Shown here one piece after another: positions 50,401-54,644 of a stretch of 64,000 nt of DNA. The stretch is taken from positions 124,260,754 through 124,324,753 of the forward strand of contig CP136061.1 of assembly GCA_032622095.1 (NCBI GenBank), read 5' to 3'. Below the pieces are notes generated by a model. It saw only the letters and a program-made list of their open reading frames with translations, ran no database searches and was not told where the DNA came from. This stretch comes from Siphonodentalium dalli (lineage: Eukaryota; Mollusca; Scaphopoda; Gadilida; Siphonodentaliidae). Position 1 is the stretch's first letter, and each line of letters opens with the position of its first letter. Position numbers and translations under genes: made by a program.

Positions 50401-52858
50401 GATTTGTTCAGGAATTAATTAAATCAAATAGATGATCTCTGTCAAACACGATGATAATTAATTCAAAGAAAATTACACAGGAAATACTTACTGAACGTTC
50501 CATGTGAGAGAATCATTGTTTGGCCTGGAATATATAAAGAATACATTTTGAAATATTGAAACAATAGATAAGAAATACCAATAACAATAAAGAATAGCAA
50601 AACATTAAAAATATGCACAAGCACATAAAAATAAATGAACTGATAAATTCCAAAATGGAGTTATTGTATATGAGAAAATTTACTCTGGAAGTGTGTACAA
50701 ATGTGAGACCAGTCTAATTAAAATCAGATTCTTGAACAAGAGCTATAGACATTACAGAGTTTAAACAATTTCACTATCATTCTTATTACCGCTGCTATAA
50801 ATATAGCTTCCCGGCAGAATGTCACAGCCCAAAATAAATTTTACGATAGACAAATACCTCCTTTCGGTTTCATTTTCGCAAATAACAAAACTTGGTGATA
50901 ACTGTTCTTGGAAATAATTATTTCTATTCTCCTTGCTACATGTAGGTATTATTGGTCAATTCTGGACTCTTCATAGACCTAGAATCTTCAAAGACGCTTT
51001 TTCTTTTTAGTGTTAAATTAGTTGTGGTATTAATCTAAAAATTTGTAAACACTGCAGCTGAACACTGTGAAAATTAGAACTGTGATATTTTTTAGCTATT
51101 TGGCCAGGAGCGGGGAAATTGTGGTTGCTGTATAGCATATAGCAATTCCGACAATCGCTGATTGGCTTCATCGCTTTACCGTCAAATGTTGTGACTGGCT
51201 GACACAGACGTAATGCTTCTTAAAGTAATGGAATTCCTCGTTATTTCATTTGGATGTAGCTTGTTTGAGAGCCTGATTTTAATTAGACTGACATGATACC
51301 CACAAAAACAGTGAAGTTAGTCCAGTGTTCATTGTATGAACATACGTGAACACTGATTGCCTTTGTCATTTTGAAACCGTAAGCAGTAAAGTATTGTCAA
51401 TTAAAGGGAAGTACTGTACATGTAGTAATAACGTTTATTCATCAGGCAAGCAACTGCTGCTTAAAGACATATTATGCACTTGTTTGGATGCGTGAAACTG
51501 ACCAGTTACATGTAGTATCCAGGCGTTATGCCAACTGGAGGAATGTAGCATTCTACTAACATGGCCGAAAATCTGAAGTAAATCGACCATCCACTCCATA
51601 GAAAACATTGTCTGAACTACGCTCAATTGTAAATATTTACTACTCAATTCGGGACGCATCTATCGGCGATAAACTAACGAAAACGATTTTCGCCAACGAA
51701 ACTCACTTCATTTAATTAATATATAAGAAGGGCGGTGTGCATTGTCATTTTGGATATAATATTTGCAAACAATACTACTTTGAACAAGATTATTCTCCAT
51801 TTATATTTGATCACCCTACCAGAGTGTTTCACATCACATTAACTGTTATTGAGTGTAAGGGGTTCAATAAAATGTGTTAATAATCTAAAATTGCATGCCC
51901 CAATGGTCCCGCCATCTCTCAGGCTCCCTGTCGCTGTTGGATGACATATGTGGTGGGCTCATTTGCATTTCAGGTACCATACCAGTGGAGATAAAGCATT
52001 ATCTCAGGCCAAAAAAAAATTGGGAGAATCAAAATATAGCACTGCTACAGCGAATCAGCTGCTTTTAAAATAATCAATGTCAGAATCATGTTTTTGATTT
52101 TCGTCAGATTTTAAGCCCGGTTTCTACTGTAACTTTCATAAACTTACTGTGGATTCCATGTCATATCATTCCCGGTCCTGAAAGAAGAAATCACTTGTTT
52201 AGTATGATAAAAGTAGTGACATATAAAATGTTCAAAGTACTATTAGGTAGAGTGCAACAGATCATGGCAGAGTACATTAAATTGAATACCATTTGACATA
52301 CCTTGTTGCCAACATTTTGCCGAAATTTCTAACAATGACATGCATATTCATAGCACTACGGTACCGGAAATTGTTCAATTCACAGAATAGATTCAGGTTG
52401 TTCCTCCTGATGCCAGATGTATTCTAGTAGGTACCAATACACATATTCTCAGACCATCAATGTGGTTCTAGTGTTAATGCAACGCAACTCACAAAGTTAC
52501 TTCAACACGGTTGTTCCTCAAAGTGGTGGAAATAACCCATCAACCGATTCAACTGAACATAACGCGGTGGAGGTGATGGTTAATGAAACAGAATGATGTC
52601 TTAGGTTCCACCAGCGATAAGTTGTGATGTCTTGAGCTGGCCTGTTTTTGACCAACGACGTGCCTGTCGAATGATATGATGGCCAGATACAGTGCACATA
52701 TGTATATTGTCATATAATGGCGATTTTCTATCTGTCTTGTTGGCTTATAAACTAAATTAAGAAATTGGCCATGTTTGGACCACTTTATATAGAGATCTAC
52801 TGGTATATGCTTACCTTCCCAGTGTATCCATGCCATCTAGAGTGCTACGAAATGCCAT
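8220..52858 (-). CDS. CNOT2: CNOT2, CCR4-NOT transcription complex subunit 2 (whole gene, 19 coding exons)
   Basis: CNOT2 is a scaffold subunit of the CCR4-NOT deadenylase. It anchors to CNOT1 and pairs with CNOT3 through the NOT box to control mRNA decay and translation. Nineteen exons join with consistent phases and GT-AG borders into 566 codons plus a TAG stop (human 540). Residues 1-107 carry a TWN-motif repeat and a run of 11 Q. About 107-290 is low-complexity Q/S/P/G. DLSEFPTLGNR (about 268-278) and QEDFPALPGS (about 307-316) match conserved human motifs. The CNOT1-binding segment (about 320-440) includes QFGIVGLLAFIRAAE and LTTLGLNLNSPE. The NOT box (about 440-560) includes LTNIFIRDK, YMNGGDVLQL, RDWRYHKDERVWI and KEFLLEYDKLEERP. 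The C-terminal third aligns almost residue by residue with vertebrate CNOT2, so identity is firm. The start is fixed by an in-frame upstream TGA. Exon borders were read by eye; the N-terminal micro-exons are the least certain part. Confidence 0.96.
8571..9544. mobile_element. hAT-type non-autonomous element, 974 bp
   Basis: Flanked by a perfect 8-bp duplication GACGTTCA (8563-8570 and 9545-9552). Termini CAGACCTGTTAAG and CTTAACAGCTCTG are inverted repeats with one mismatch. Subterminal sequence is rich in AATCCGGGA motifs. No transposase frame. It sits in the last CNOT2 intron, 112 bp after exon 19's acceptor boundary. Terminal sequence relates it to the smaller element at 47591-47898. Confidence 0.85.
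10440..10535 (-). mobile_element. tRNA-derived SINE-like head
   Basis: On the minus strand: CAGTTCAGTGGTTAGAACAT then TTGGCTTGTAGCGC, resembling box A and the anticodon arm. About 30 bases later GAGTTTGATGCCC resembles box B. The body continues downstream to about 10350. It starts roughly 20 bp inside the intron after exon 18. Confidence 0.45.
10553..10653 (-). CDS. CNOT2: CNOT2 exon 18 (NOT box)
   Basis: Acceptor GTTGCAG, donor AATT|GTAAGT; 101 nt. It encodes LAPIKLNRYGEDLLFSLFYM and NGGDVLQLAAAAE, the helical core of the NOT box that contacts CNOT3. A tRNA-like SINE head begins about 20 bp into the following intron. Confidence 0.96.
10965..11353. mobile_element. hAT-like palindromic MITE, 389 bp
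   Basis: Perfect 8-bp duplication CACTTCAC at 10957-10964 and 11354-11361. Termini CAAGCCTG and CAAGCTTG. Two internal palindromes built on GAGGTCCCCAGAGGGTGAAT and its complement bracket a unique middle. Confidence 0.88.
11506..11555 (-). CDS. CNOT2: CNOT2 exon 17
   Basis: Acceptor CTTCCAG, donor AAG|GTAATT; 50 nt. It encodes FHVPAEYLTNIFIRDK (human FHVPSEYLTNIHIRDK), the beginning of the NOT box. Confidence 0.96.
12012..12073 (-). CDS. CNOT2: CNOT2 exon 16
   Basis: Acceptor TTTTTAG, donor ATAG|GTAGGC; 62 nt. It encodes TLYGTFQSPWADAPCRPQDI, matching human NLYPKFASPWASSPCRPQDI. Start of the NOT-box approach. Confidence 0.96.
12730..12886 (-). CDS. CNOT2: CNOT2 exon 15 (CNOT1-anchor region)
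   Basis: Acceptor TTTTACAG, donor CAGA|GTGAGT; 157 nt. It encodes VSNIPAGMVMDQFGIVGLLA, FIRAAENDPNLVALTPGIDL and TTLGLNLNSP, nearly identical to the human segment that binds CNOT1. This exon alone identifies the gene. Confidence 0.97.
12941..13270. mobile_element. Truncated copy of the 6361-7123 pearl-like family
   Basis: Starts with GAGGTATGACTG and GAGACTACGGATACCCCC, as in the first copy, followed by two diverged units with GTTCCCATGG or CTTCCCATGG. The GGAC tract and right hairpin are missing. It lies in the intron before exon 15. Confidence 0.6.
13656..13775. mobile_element. Half copy of the TA-flanked foldback MITE
   Basis: From TACAGTAATGCTCTAAT through CCACAGCAGAATTATGGGTA to GGAAAGCTCTCG: one arm of the 22114-22330 family. 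A shorter arm of the same family is at 14450-14550. Confidence 0.6.
13948..14174. mobile_element. piggyBac-type hairpin MITE, 227 bp
   Basis: TTAA on both sides (13944-13947 and 14175-14178). Inverted termini CCCTTCCATGA and TCGTGAAAGGG. Internal GCATTCTCTTATATATGCGA hairpin of the family. Confidence 0.75.
14745..14844 (-). CDS. CNOT2: CNOT2 exon 14
   Basis: Acceptor TTTGTCAG, donor GATG|GTTAGT; 100 nt. It encodes PTTSASGSYEQAVSKDGVKV then IPGQKRGIQTHPDG. The end aligns with human KKGIQVLPDG, at the entry to the CNOT1-binding segment. Confidence 0.92.
14880..15310. repeat. Diverged tandem-unit repeat
   Basis: Units share GAACCATA(T/C)A and TATCTGGACAA, and the stretch ends in GGATGGAAGGACATGCTGAT. 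Similar in style to the pearl-like elements, but too diverged to assign. Confidence 0.35.
15453..17182. mobile_element. hAT-like palindromic MITE interrupted by another hAT
   Basis: Target duplication TGGACTGT at 15445-15452 and 17183-17190. Left terminus CAAGCCAGCAAATAGTG; right CACTATTTGCAGACTTT. After removing the nested insert and its duplicated 8 bp, the element is 428 bp, close to its relative at 23140-23570. Confidence 0.85.
15703..16996. mobile_element. Nested hAT-type element, 1,294 bp
   Basis: Perfect 8-bp duplication TACTTCAA at 15695-15702 and 16997-17004, inside the palindromic MITE. Termini TAGGGCCGGACG and CGCCCAGCACTA are imperfect inverted repeats; the subterminal regions are rich in CGATATT. 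No transposase frame is recognisable, so non-autonomous. Confidence 0.85.
17514..17554 (-). CDS. CNOT2: CNOT2 exon 13 (41 nt)
   Basis: Acceptor TTGTAG, donor ACG|GTGAGT. It encodes PPSSSASDSSRKT after a split N codon, a serine-rich linker. The phase fits both neighbours. Confidence 0.85.
17555..19951. other. CNOT2 intron 12 (between exons 12 and 13)
   Basis: Contains a short repeat (TAATTCAGAGGTAGATTATT, with a related copy near 19475) and homopolymer A/T runs. No other exon fits the phase. Confidence 0.5.
19952..20038 (-). CDS. CNOT2: CNOT2 exon 12 (second DF-P-A-L motif)
   Basis: Acceptor CATTCAG, donor CAAA|GTGAGT; 87 nt, phase 1 to 1. It encodes VGMVSKPAQEQTTEFQIQQE then DFPALPGSQ, very close to human VGMVTKPANEQ and NEDFPALPGS. 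One of the strongest identity markers for the gene. Confidence 0.95.
20224..20476. mobile_element. piggyBac-type hairpin MITE, 253 bp
   Basis: TTAA at 20220-20223 and 20477-20480. Ends CCTTTTAATGATGCGAGCTG and AGTCATGGAAGGG. Contains two hairpins based on CTCTTATATATG and CATATATAAGAG. Supplies the uninterrupted sequence for the disrupted copy near 53570. Confidence 0.75.
20481..22113. other. CNOT2 intron sequence without recognised features
   Basis: Only short frames with frequent stops; nothing supported. Confidence 0.4.
22114..22330. mobile_element. TA-flanked foldback MITE, near-perfect palindrome
   Basis: Two arms of about 106 bp mirror each other with only a few mismatches, from CAGTATTGTCCTAAATAATC to its complement, meeting at TCTCAATGAGAG. 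TA lies at both outer edges, as for Tc1/mariner-type insertion. Partial copies are at 1010, 13656 and 14450. Confidence 0.85.
23140..23570. mobile_element. hAT-like palindromic MITE, 431 bp
   Basis: Perfect 8-bp duplication AGTGCAAG (23132-23139 and 23571-23578). Termini CAAGCTTG and CAGACTTG. Both ATTTAGTGATGCTA-type palindromes are intact, making this the best reference copy of the family. Confidence 0.88.
23579..24729. other. CNOT2 intron sequence without recognised features
   Basis: AT-rich with a short TA microsatellite near 23883; no exon or element supported. Confidence 0.4.
24730..24831 (-). CDS. CNOT2: CNOT2 exon 11 (first SEF-P-T-L motif)
   Basis: Acceptor TTTACAG, donor TATG|GTATGT; 102 nt, phase 1 to 1. 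It encodes GIHPAFDLSEFPTLGNRASA then a TPSSNPLQPGRNY tail, matching human DLSDFPALADR and the following N/P/L-rich stretch. The intron upstream is about 16.8 kb, the longest in the gene. A piggyBac-like fragment lies about 24 bp from the acceptor. Confidence 0.93.
24859..24955. mobile_element. Truncated piggyBac-type hairpin MITE
   Basis: TTAA at 24855-24858, then CCCTTTCATGACAGGAGCTG, breaking off near GTCTCCCATAGG. It lies about 24 bp from the exon 11 acceptor. Confidence 0.65.
24993..25694. mobile_element. Pearl/Helentron-like element with TATCCCCCGCC termini
   Basis: Inverted ends TATCCCCCGCC (24993-25003) and GGCGGGGGATA (25684-25694) match perfectly. The interior has three units of about 175 bp carrying TTGCGAACTC, AATAAACAAAGTCCAATAA and GAAATCCGTTGA. 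A GGACGGACGG tract at about 25627-25640 precedes the right end. Confidence 0.7.
25720..25792 (-). CDS. Possible alternative internal first exon of CNOT2
   Basis: On the minus strand an ATG at 25792 opens 24 codons (MSDLINTDQSANERNLISAT then CVVY) ending in TATG|GTGAGT, a strong donor. An in-frame TAG lies 30 nt upstream of the ATG. The exit phase (1) is exactly that of exons 10 and 11, so it could join exon 11 or exon 12 in frame and give a short CNOT2 keeping both F-P-x-L motifs, the CNOT1 anchor and the NOT box. In AT-rich DNA an open stretch this short can arise by chance, so this is a candidate only. Confidence 0.3.
26240..26305. mobile_element. Fragment of piggyBac-type hairpin MITE
   Basis: Only the right end is present (GGCACAGGGTTTTCACAAAA to the decayed TAAGGATTAA). 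Confidence 0.5.
26548..27187. mobile_element. Possible pogo/Tigger-like element 5' end
   Basis: CAGTCAAACTTCGTTAAGTT followed by repeated GGTTAAGTCGAA-type motifs (26660, 26730) is typical of pogo/Tigger termini. No transposase domain is recognisable in the 600 bp that follow, and the sequence is cut at 27188 by a duplicated block. Confidence 0.4.
27188..29192. repeat. Duplicated block, copy 1 (with insertion)
   Basis: Starts ACTTCACATATGTAGATTGG and matches 29670-30506 along its length (about 820 bp net). It contains pearl-like units (CCTGGTGACCTCATCTGAAT style) and is split by a 1,179-bp TTAA element at 27809-28987. Confidence 0.75.
27809..28987. mobile_element. piggyBac-type element, 1,179 bp, non-autonomous
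   Basis: TTAA duplicated at 27805-27808 and 28988-28991. Inverted ends CTCTTTCACCCCCG and its complement TGGTGGTGAAAGAG-like right end. Two copies of the palindrome GCCCGCTATAGCGGGC or a variant lie within 100 bp of the left end. The second copy of the surrounding block (near 30302-30308) has a single TTAA, which is the empty site. No transposase frame is seen. Confidence 0.85.
29466..29680. repeat. Interspersed repeat (copy also at about 51460-51680)
   Basis: Shares TTAAAGACATATTATG, CACTCCATAGAAAACATTGT and ATCTATCGGCGATAAACT with the copy at 51460-51680. Family unknown. Confidence 0.6.
29670..30506. repeat. Duplicated block, copy 2 (empty site)
   Basis: Uninterrupted copy of 27188-29192; it reads CATATTAAGAGGG where the first copy carries the TTAA element. 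Confidence 0.75.
30507..31240. mobile_element. One and a half copies of the CAAGCCTTG hAT-like MITE
   Basis: 30813-31240 starts CAAGCCTTGAAATAGTG and has both palindromes but no right terminus. 30507-30760 repeats the middle and right palindrome (shared AGGATAAGATTTAAGTTTCC), indicating a local duplication. Confidence 0.7.
31255..32249. mobile_element. Pearl-like element ending GGTGAGCTAAAAA
   Basis: A unique head (GAACAATACATGA, GGGAATTAATGACTTCTAG) is followed by an A/T tract. Then come units with CCAGTGACCTCATTTGAACA and ACCAAATATGAACCCATT, a GGACGGACGGAC tract (about 32175) and the end GTGAGCTAAAAA. A second copy is at 38545-39260; a third, lacking this head, is at about 40215-40609. Confidence 0.65.
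32916..35835. mobile_element. Large pearl/Helentron-like element with about 17 tandem units
   Basis: Perfect 16-bp inverted termini TTTTTAGCTCAACTTA (32916-32931) and its complement (35820-35835). About 17 units of 138-190 bp, each centred on GGCCATGTTTTTTGGCC. Two unit types: A with GTCATGCAAAGAGTAAAATC, and B with GGATTGAATTTTGAAATC. They alternate strictly A-B over the right half. A tract of GGAC-type repeats (35750-35790) precedes the right end. Many open frames cross the units because unit lengths drift; none is a gene. Confidence 0.8.
36111..37460. mobile_element. Mutator-like non-autonomous element, 1,350 bp
   Basis: 9-bp target duplication GACTCAGGT at 36102-36110 and 37461-37469. 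Inverted termini of about 85 bp, beginning TAGTCCAAGTCTTCT and including GCTAAGATATTGGGATGG. Long termini plus a 9-bp duplication are the Mutator signature. Internal frames up to 88 codons show no MULE transposase motif. Confidence 0.8.
38041..38445. mobile_element. Pearl-like element with terminal hairpin
   Basis: Two units of about 170 bp (GGGTTATAACTCC or GGGCCATAACTCT, then CGAACTCGATCTGTAT). They are followed by a GGACGAACGACGAG tract and the hairpin TGTTTACCATACTATGGTAT / GGGTAAACA. A one-unit relative lies at about 48430-48640. Confidence 0.6.
38545..39260. mobile_element. Second copy of the GAGCTAAAAA pearl-like family
   Basis: Shares the head of 31255-32249 (GGGAATTAATGACTTCTAGA) and its units, and has a GGACGGACGGAC tract near 39190. 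The right terminus is altered (ends near GAGACTTCGTCC). Confidence 0.6.
39387..39816. mobile_element. CAAGCCTG hAT-like MITE copy
   Basis: Left end CAAGCCTGAATATAGTG; both palindromes are present; the right end stops at CAGACACACAGGC without a clear target duplication. Confidence 0.65.
40215..40609. mobile_element. Third copy of the GAGCTAAAAA pearl-like family
   Basis: Two units with TTTGAACAAATCTGAA and CACCAAATATGAACCCATTT, then GACGGACGGACAGATGGATG and the terminus CAGGTGAGCTAAAAA. Confidence 0.6.
41152..41606. mobile_element. hAT-like palindromic MITE, 455 bp, next to exon 10
   Basis: Termini CAAGCCTTGAAATAGTGTGT and its complement match for about 36 bp. Target duplication GTGCCTGA/GTGCCAGA (41144-41151 and 41607-41614, one mismatch). 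Confidence 0.85.
41650..41708 (-). CDS. CNOT2: CNOT2 exon 10
   Basis: Acceptor ATTTCAG, donor GGAG|GTGAGA; 59 nt. It encodes STNSITGGVSSLNFGPTRG. A hAT-like MITE with its target duplication ends 35 bp from the donor side. Confidence 0.85.
42551..42655 (-). CDS. CNOT2: CNOT2 exon 9
   Basis: Acceptor TTTTCAG, donor GCAG|GTATGG; 105 nt. It encodes RTMMQAIGGQRSAASAQQQS and SLQKQRVSLAPGYG, a low-complexity region. The phase fits exons 8 and 10 exactly. Confidence 0.85.
43390..43534 (-). CDS. CNOT2: CNOT2 exon 8
   Basis: Acceptor TTTTGCAG, donor CGAG|GTAAGT; 145 nt. It encodes a P/G/Q-rich stretch including GNFGIQPRTIGAG, HVTPTSMNPNFP and QPQQQASPT. HVTPT is also present in vertebrate CNOT2. Predicted to be disordered. 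Confidence 0.88.
43619..43798. mobile_element. 180-bp foldback palindrome in intron 7
   Basis: ATTGGATAGATCATCT at the left mirrors AGATGATCTATCCAAT at the right; pairing continues inward through GTGTCTTCAT and GCGTCTTGTTTGGGAGTGAT. It ends 84 bp from exon 8. No clear target duplication. Confidence 0.75.
43799..45673. other. Rest of CNOT2 intron 7, with a possible tRNA-like SINE
   Basis: Minus strand 44605-44685 reads GGTGGCTCTTAATGGTTAAG then CACTGCGCTTGTGTTGTC and a GCATTCGAGC box-B-like motif, suggesting a tRNA-derived SINE head. Otherwise nothing supported. Confidence 0.35.
45674..45737 (-). CDS. CNOT2: CNOT2 exon 7
   Basis: Acceptor TTTTGTAG, donor CCAG|GTAAAA; 64 nt, phase 0 to 1. It encodes MVQSQSPQQQLHNIGGHMYN then P and a split G codon. 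The donor is relatively weak (GTAAAA). Confidence 0.85.
45930..46004 (-). CDS. CNOT2: CNOT2 exon 6
   Basis: Acceptor TTTTCCAG, donor GAG|GTTTGT; 75 nt, phase 0 at both ends. It encodes GLFDDEDNETSMLFSSQNMF and RPDKE, which align with the acidic and S-Q-S-S-M-F segment near the N-terminus of vertebrate CNOT2. Confidence 0.9.
46005..47582. other. CNOT2 intron 5 sequence
   Basis: Short open frames on both strands (for example 47102-47359) lack splice or family support. Nothing else recognised before the hAT insertion at 47591. Confidence 0.4.
47591..47898. mobile_element. hAT-type MITE, 308 bp, at the exon 5 splice donor
   Basis: Perfect 8-bp duplication GTAGATAC (47583-47590 and 47899-47906). 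Termini CAGACCTGTTTACTTTC and GAAAGTAAACAGGTCTT. Interior rich in AAATCGGGAGA motifs, like 8571-9544. The exon-side copy of the duplication covers intron positions +5 to +12, so the insertion left the donor GTGAGT intact. Confidence 0.88.
47911..48088 (-). CDS. CNOT2: CNOT2 exon 5 (polyglutamine exon)
   Basis: Acceptor ATTTTAG, donor TCT|GTGAGT. It encodes about residues 48-107: SYGLGRKNASELSPGGRKVM, a PPQPQQPP-type stretch, 11 consecutive Q from mixed CAA/CAG codons, then KARKSLTGAVS. The mixed codons make the Q run less prone to slippage than pure CAG. A hAT-like insertion ends 12 bp into the downstream intron. Confidence 0.88.
48657..49856. mobile_element. piggyBac-type element, 1,200 bp, non-autonomous
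   Basis: TTAA at 48653-48656 and 49857-49860. Ends CTCTTTGATTGCC and GGCAACGAAAGAG. Two copies of the palindrome GGCCGATATTATCGGCC lie within 80 bp of the left end. No transposase frame. Same size class and plan as 27809-28987, but a different palindrome. Confidence 0.82.
49882..49917 (-). CDS. CNOT2: CNOT2 exon 4, 36-nt micro-exon (TWN motif 3)
   Basis: Acceptor TTTTCAG, donor TCA|GTAAGT. It encodes PGSNDQLTWNS between split codons, the third copy of the N-D-x-x-T-W-N-x-Q motif. The intron that follows in transcription holds a 1.2-kb piggyBac-like element starting 22 bp from this exon. Confidence 0.75.
50492..50524 (-). CDS. CNOT2: CNOT2 exon 3, 33-nt micro-exon (TWN motif 2)
   Basis: Acceptor ATTCCAG, donor TCA|GTAAGT. 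It encodes PNNDSLTWNV between split codons, with the same phase and motif as exons 2 and 4, which indicates an origin by tandem exon duplication. Confidence 0.75.
50525..52147. other. CNOT2 intron 2 (between micro-exons 2 and 3)
   Basis: Contains the repeat copy at about 51460-51680. No additional TWN-type micro-exon was found. Confidence 0.4.
52148..52177 (-). CDS. CNOT2: CNOT2 exon 2, 30-nt micro-exon (TWN motif 1)
   Basis: Acceptor CTTTCAG, donor ACA|GTAAGTT. In frame it reads TGNDMTWNP after the junction codon, with a final CA completed by the next exon to Q. It starts and ends in phase 2, so it can be included or skipped without changing frame. Confidence 0.75.
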
Positions 52859-52905
52859 ATGATTCTCTCCAGGTAATCACATGTAGTGGTGGTTCTGGTT
52901 AAACA
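52815..52905 (-). CDS. CNOT2: CNOT2 exon 1 (5' UTR end and start codon)
   Basis: Acceptor TTTTGCAG precedes base 52905; donor is AG|GTAAGC after 52815. The ATG is at 52858-52856 with G at +4 and encodes MAFRSTLDGMDTLG plus two bases of the next codon. Bases 52859-52905 are 5' UTR, with an in-frame TGA 21 nt upstream of the ATG, so translation cannot begin further upstream in this frame. Because the exon has an acceptor, at least one non-coding exon must lie at higher coordinates; I could not locate it. Confidence 0.8.
52877..52882 (-). promoter_or_regulatory. Minimal start-stop uORF (ATGTGA) in the CNOT2 5' UTR
   Basis: An ATG followed directly by TGA lies 19-24 nt upstream of the main ATG and in the same frame. 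Start-stop elements can stall or recycle ribosomes and lower downstream initiation. A role here is inference only. Confidence 0.35.
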
Positions 52906-53570
52906 CTGCAAAAGAGAAAAGAGTATACATACACACTGTGATATATCTCAACTATGGTAGATATCAGTATAATATGAAATGCCATACTAGTATGATAGCC
53001 ATTAAAATTTAAACGGCGTTTAGATGTTCTTGTGTCTGGAAAAAGTTCTCGACTTAAATGTGGAAATACTTGGTCTTAAGTTTCATGAATGTGCAGTTGT
53101 GCACAGTAGATAATCACAACTATAAGGCAATGCTGGGACAACTAAATATTACCCATACTCAGTGTGCATTATCAAATGATTAAAATGAGGGAATGGACGA
53201 CTCCGGATGAAACATTGAGAATAATCCACTGTTTTGAGGTTGTGGTCATGGGGTGGGAAGACCTTACATGTTACATTGTGGGTGGGAAAGTTTTTTGAGA
53301 TATTTCTCTCATGAATGTTTTTTGCAACCTATATATACGCACATACATGTACATGTACTAGTAGTGCATAAAAATTAATAATAACAGTCATGTGTTGACC
53401 AATAATTCCTCTTCCAATTCACAGATGTATATATTTTGAAAAAATGTTGTCAGACTGTGTTTTATGTGCAAAGAACGGGGGAGTAGTGTAAAGGTATAAA
53501 TACATGTATATATGTTGAAGACTGGTCTGGAGACTGGCAATTATTTTTTTGTACTTTTGGTTTCATTTTA
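52906..53570. other. CNOT2 5' flank or first intron
   Basis: AT-rich; no convincing upstream exon or promoter identified. Confidence 0.35.
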
Positions 53571-54307
53571 GAGCAGCATTAAAGGTGGATTATCTCTTTG
53601 TAAACATGTGTTATATAGTTACAGGGGTATAAAACATTAGATTTGAATCGAAGACTCCTGTCCGGAAATGCTTCTATCGATTAATATTAATTTTATTTCG
53701 AATAGTTTCTGGTCTAAAAAGGTGTGTTTGTTCAGTTAACGAACAATAGTGGTGACTGTTAACAGAAACCAGAAATTTTATTTAACAATTTTGTCACAAA
53801 TAAACATTAATTATACTTATTAGCGCTTATATCTGTGGAACAAAACAATACAAACAAACAATATGTAACATTTGACTTTCGTTGCATAGCCGTAGGAACA
53901 GCCCAGTGGTCTATATCGCAATATGGTATAATCCGAATGGTCTGTTCTAAAAATAGTAACATGAACGGTCCCGATTTAATATTCGAAATAAAATCAATAT
54001 TAATTGATAGAAGCTTTTCCGGACAGTGGTCTTCAGTTCATATCTATTATTTTATACCCACACAACTATTCAAAATTTGTTATTTAAAGAGATAATCCAT
54101 CTTTAAAGAACCTGTGCCAGTGCATTCTCTTATATGTGAGCCTGGCATATATAAGAGAATACACTGGCTTACTACATGTAGGTCAAGTAAATATTGTTAG
54201 ACTAATTCATTCTCTTATACATGTATATGCAAGGCCTGCATATATAAGAGAATGCATTGGAACAGGGTTTTCGCAAAATTTCAGGAAGCTCCAGTCATGG
54301 AAGGGTT
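53571..54307. mobile_element. piggyBac-type hairpin MITE split by a foldback element
   Basis: GCAGCATTAAAG at 53573 and AACCTGTGCCAGTGCATTCT at 54109 are contiguous in the copy at 20224-20476. The right end CAGTCATGGAAGGGTTAA is intact at 54307. A second, 5'-truncated copy follows at 54385-54565. Confidence 0.7.
53582..54100. mobile_element. Nested foldback element, about 519 bp
   Basis: Inverted arms of about 140 bp (53583-53720 and 53960-54100). They start GGTGGATTATCTCTTTG and its complement, and include GTCCGGAAATGCTTCTATC and TTTTATTTCGAATA. A TTAAAG-like direct repeat flanks it. Confidence 0.7.
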
Positions 54308-54644
54308 AAAATGGTTAAGGGTTTCACAGAGATCTGATCAATGATAATTTGAGAGGTGATTGCTGACTGGAAAAGTTTTGGCCCATAGGGAGCCTCACAT
54401 ATATAAGAGAATGCACTGGCTTACAAGGACAAGGAAAATATTGTTAGGCCAATGTATTCTTTTATATATGCGAGGCTCCCTATTGGAGACTCACATATAT
54501 AAGAGAACGCATTGGCACAGGTTTTTCACAAAATTCCAGGAAGCTCCCATCATGGAGGATTAAAGTTAATTGATAAACTCCATATGATTTACTAGTATTT
54601 CATTCAATAAAGTATCATTAGTAATTAATATATTTTTTAATGAG

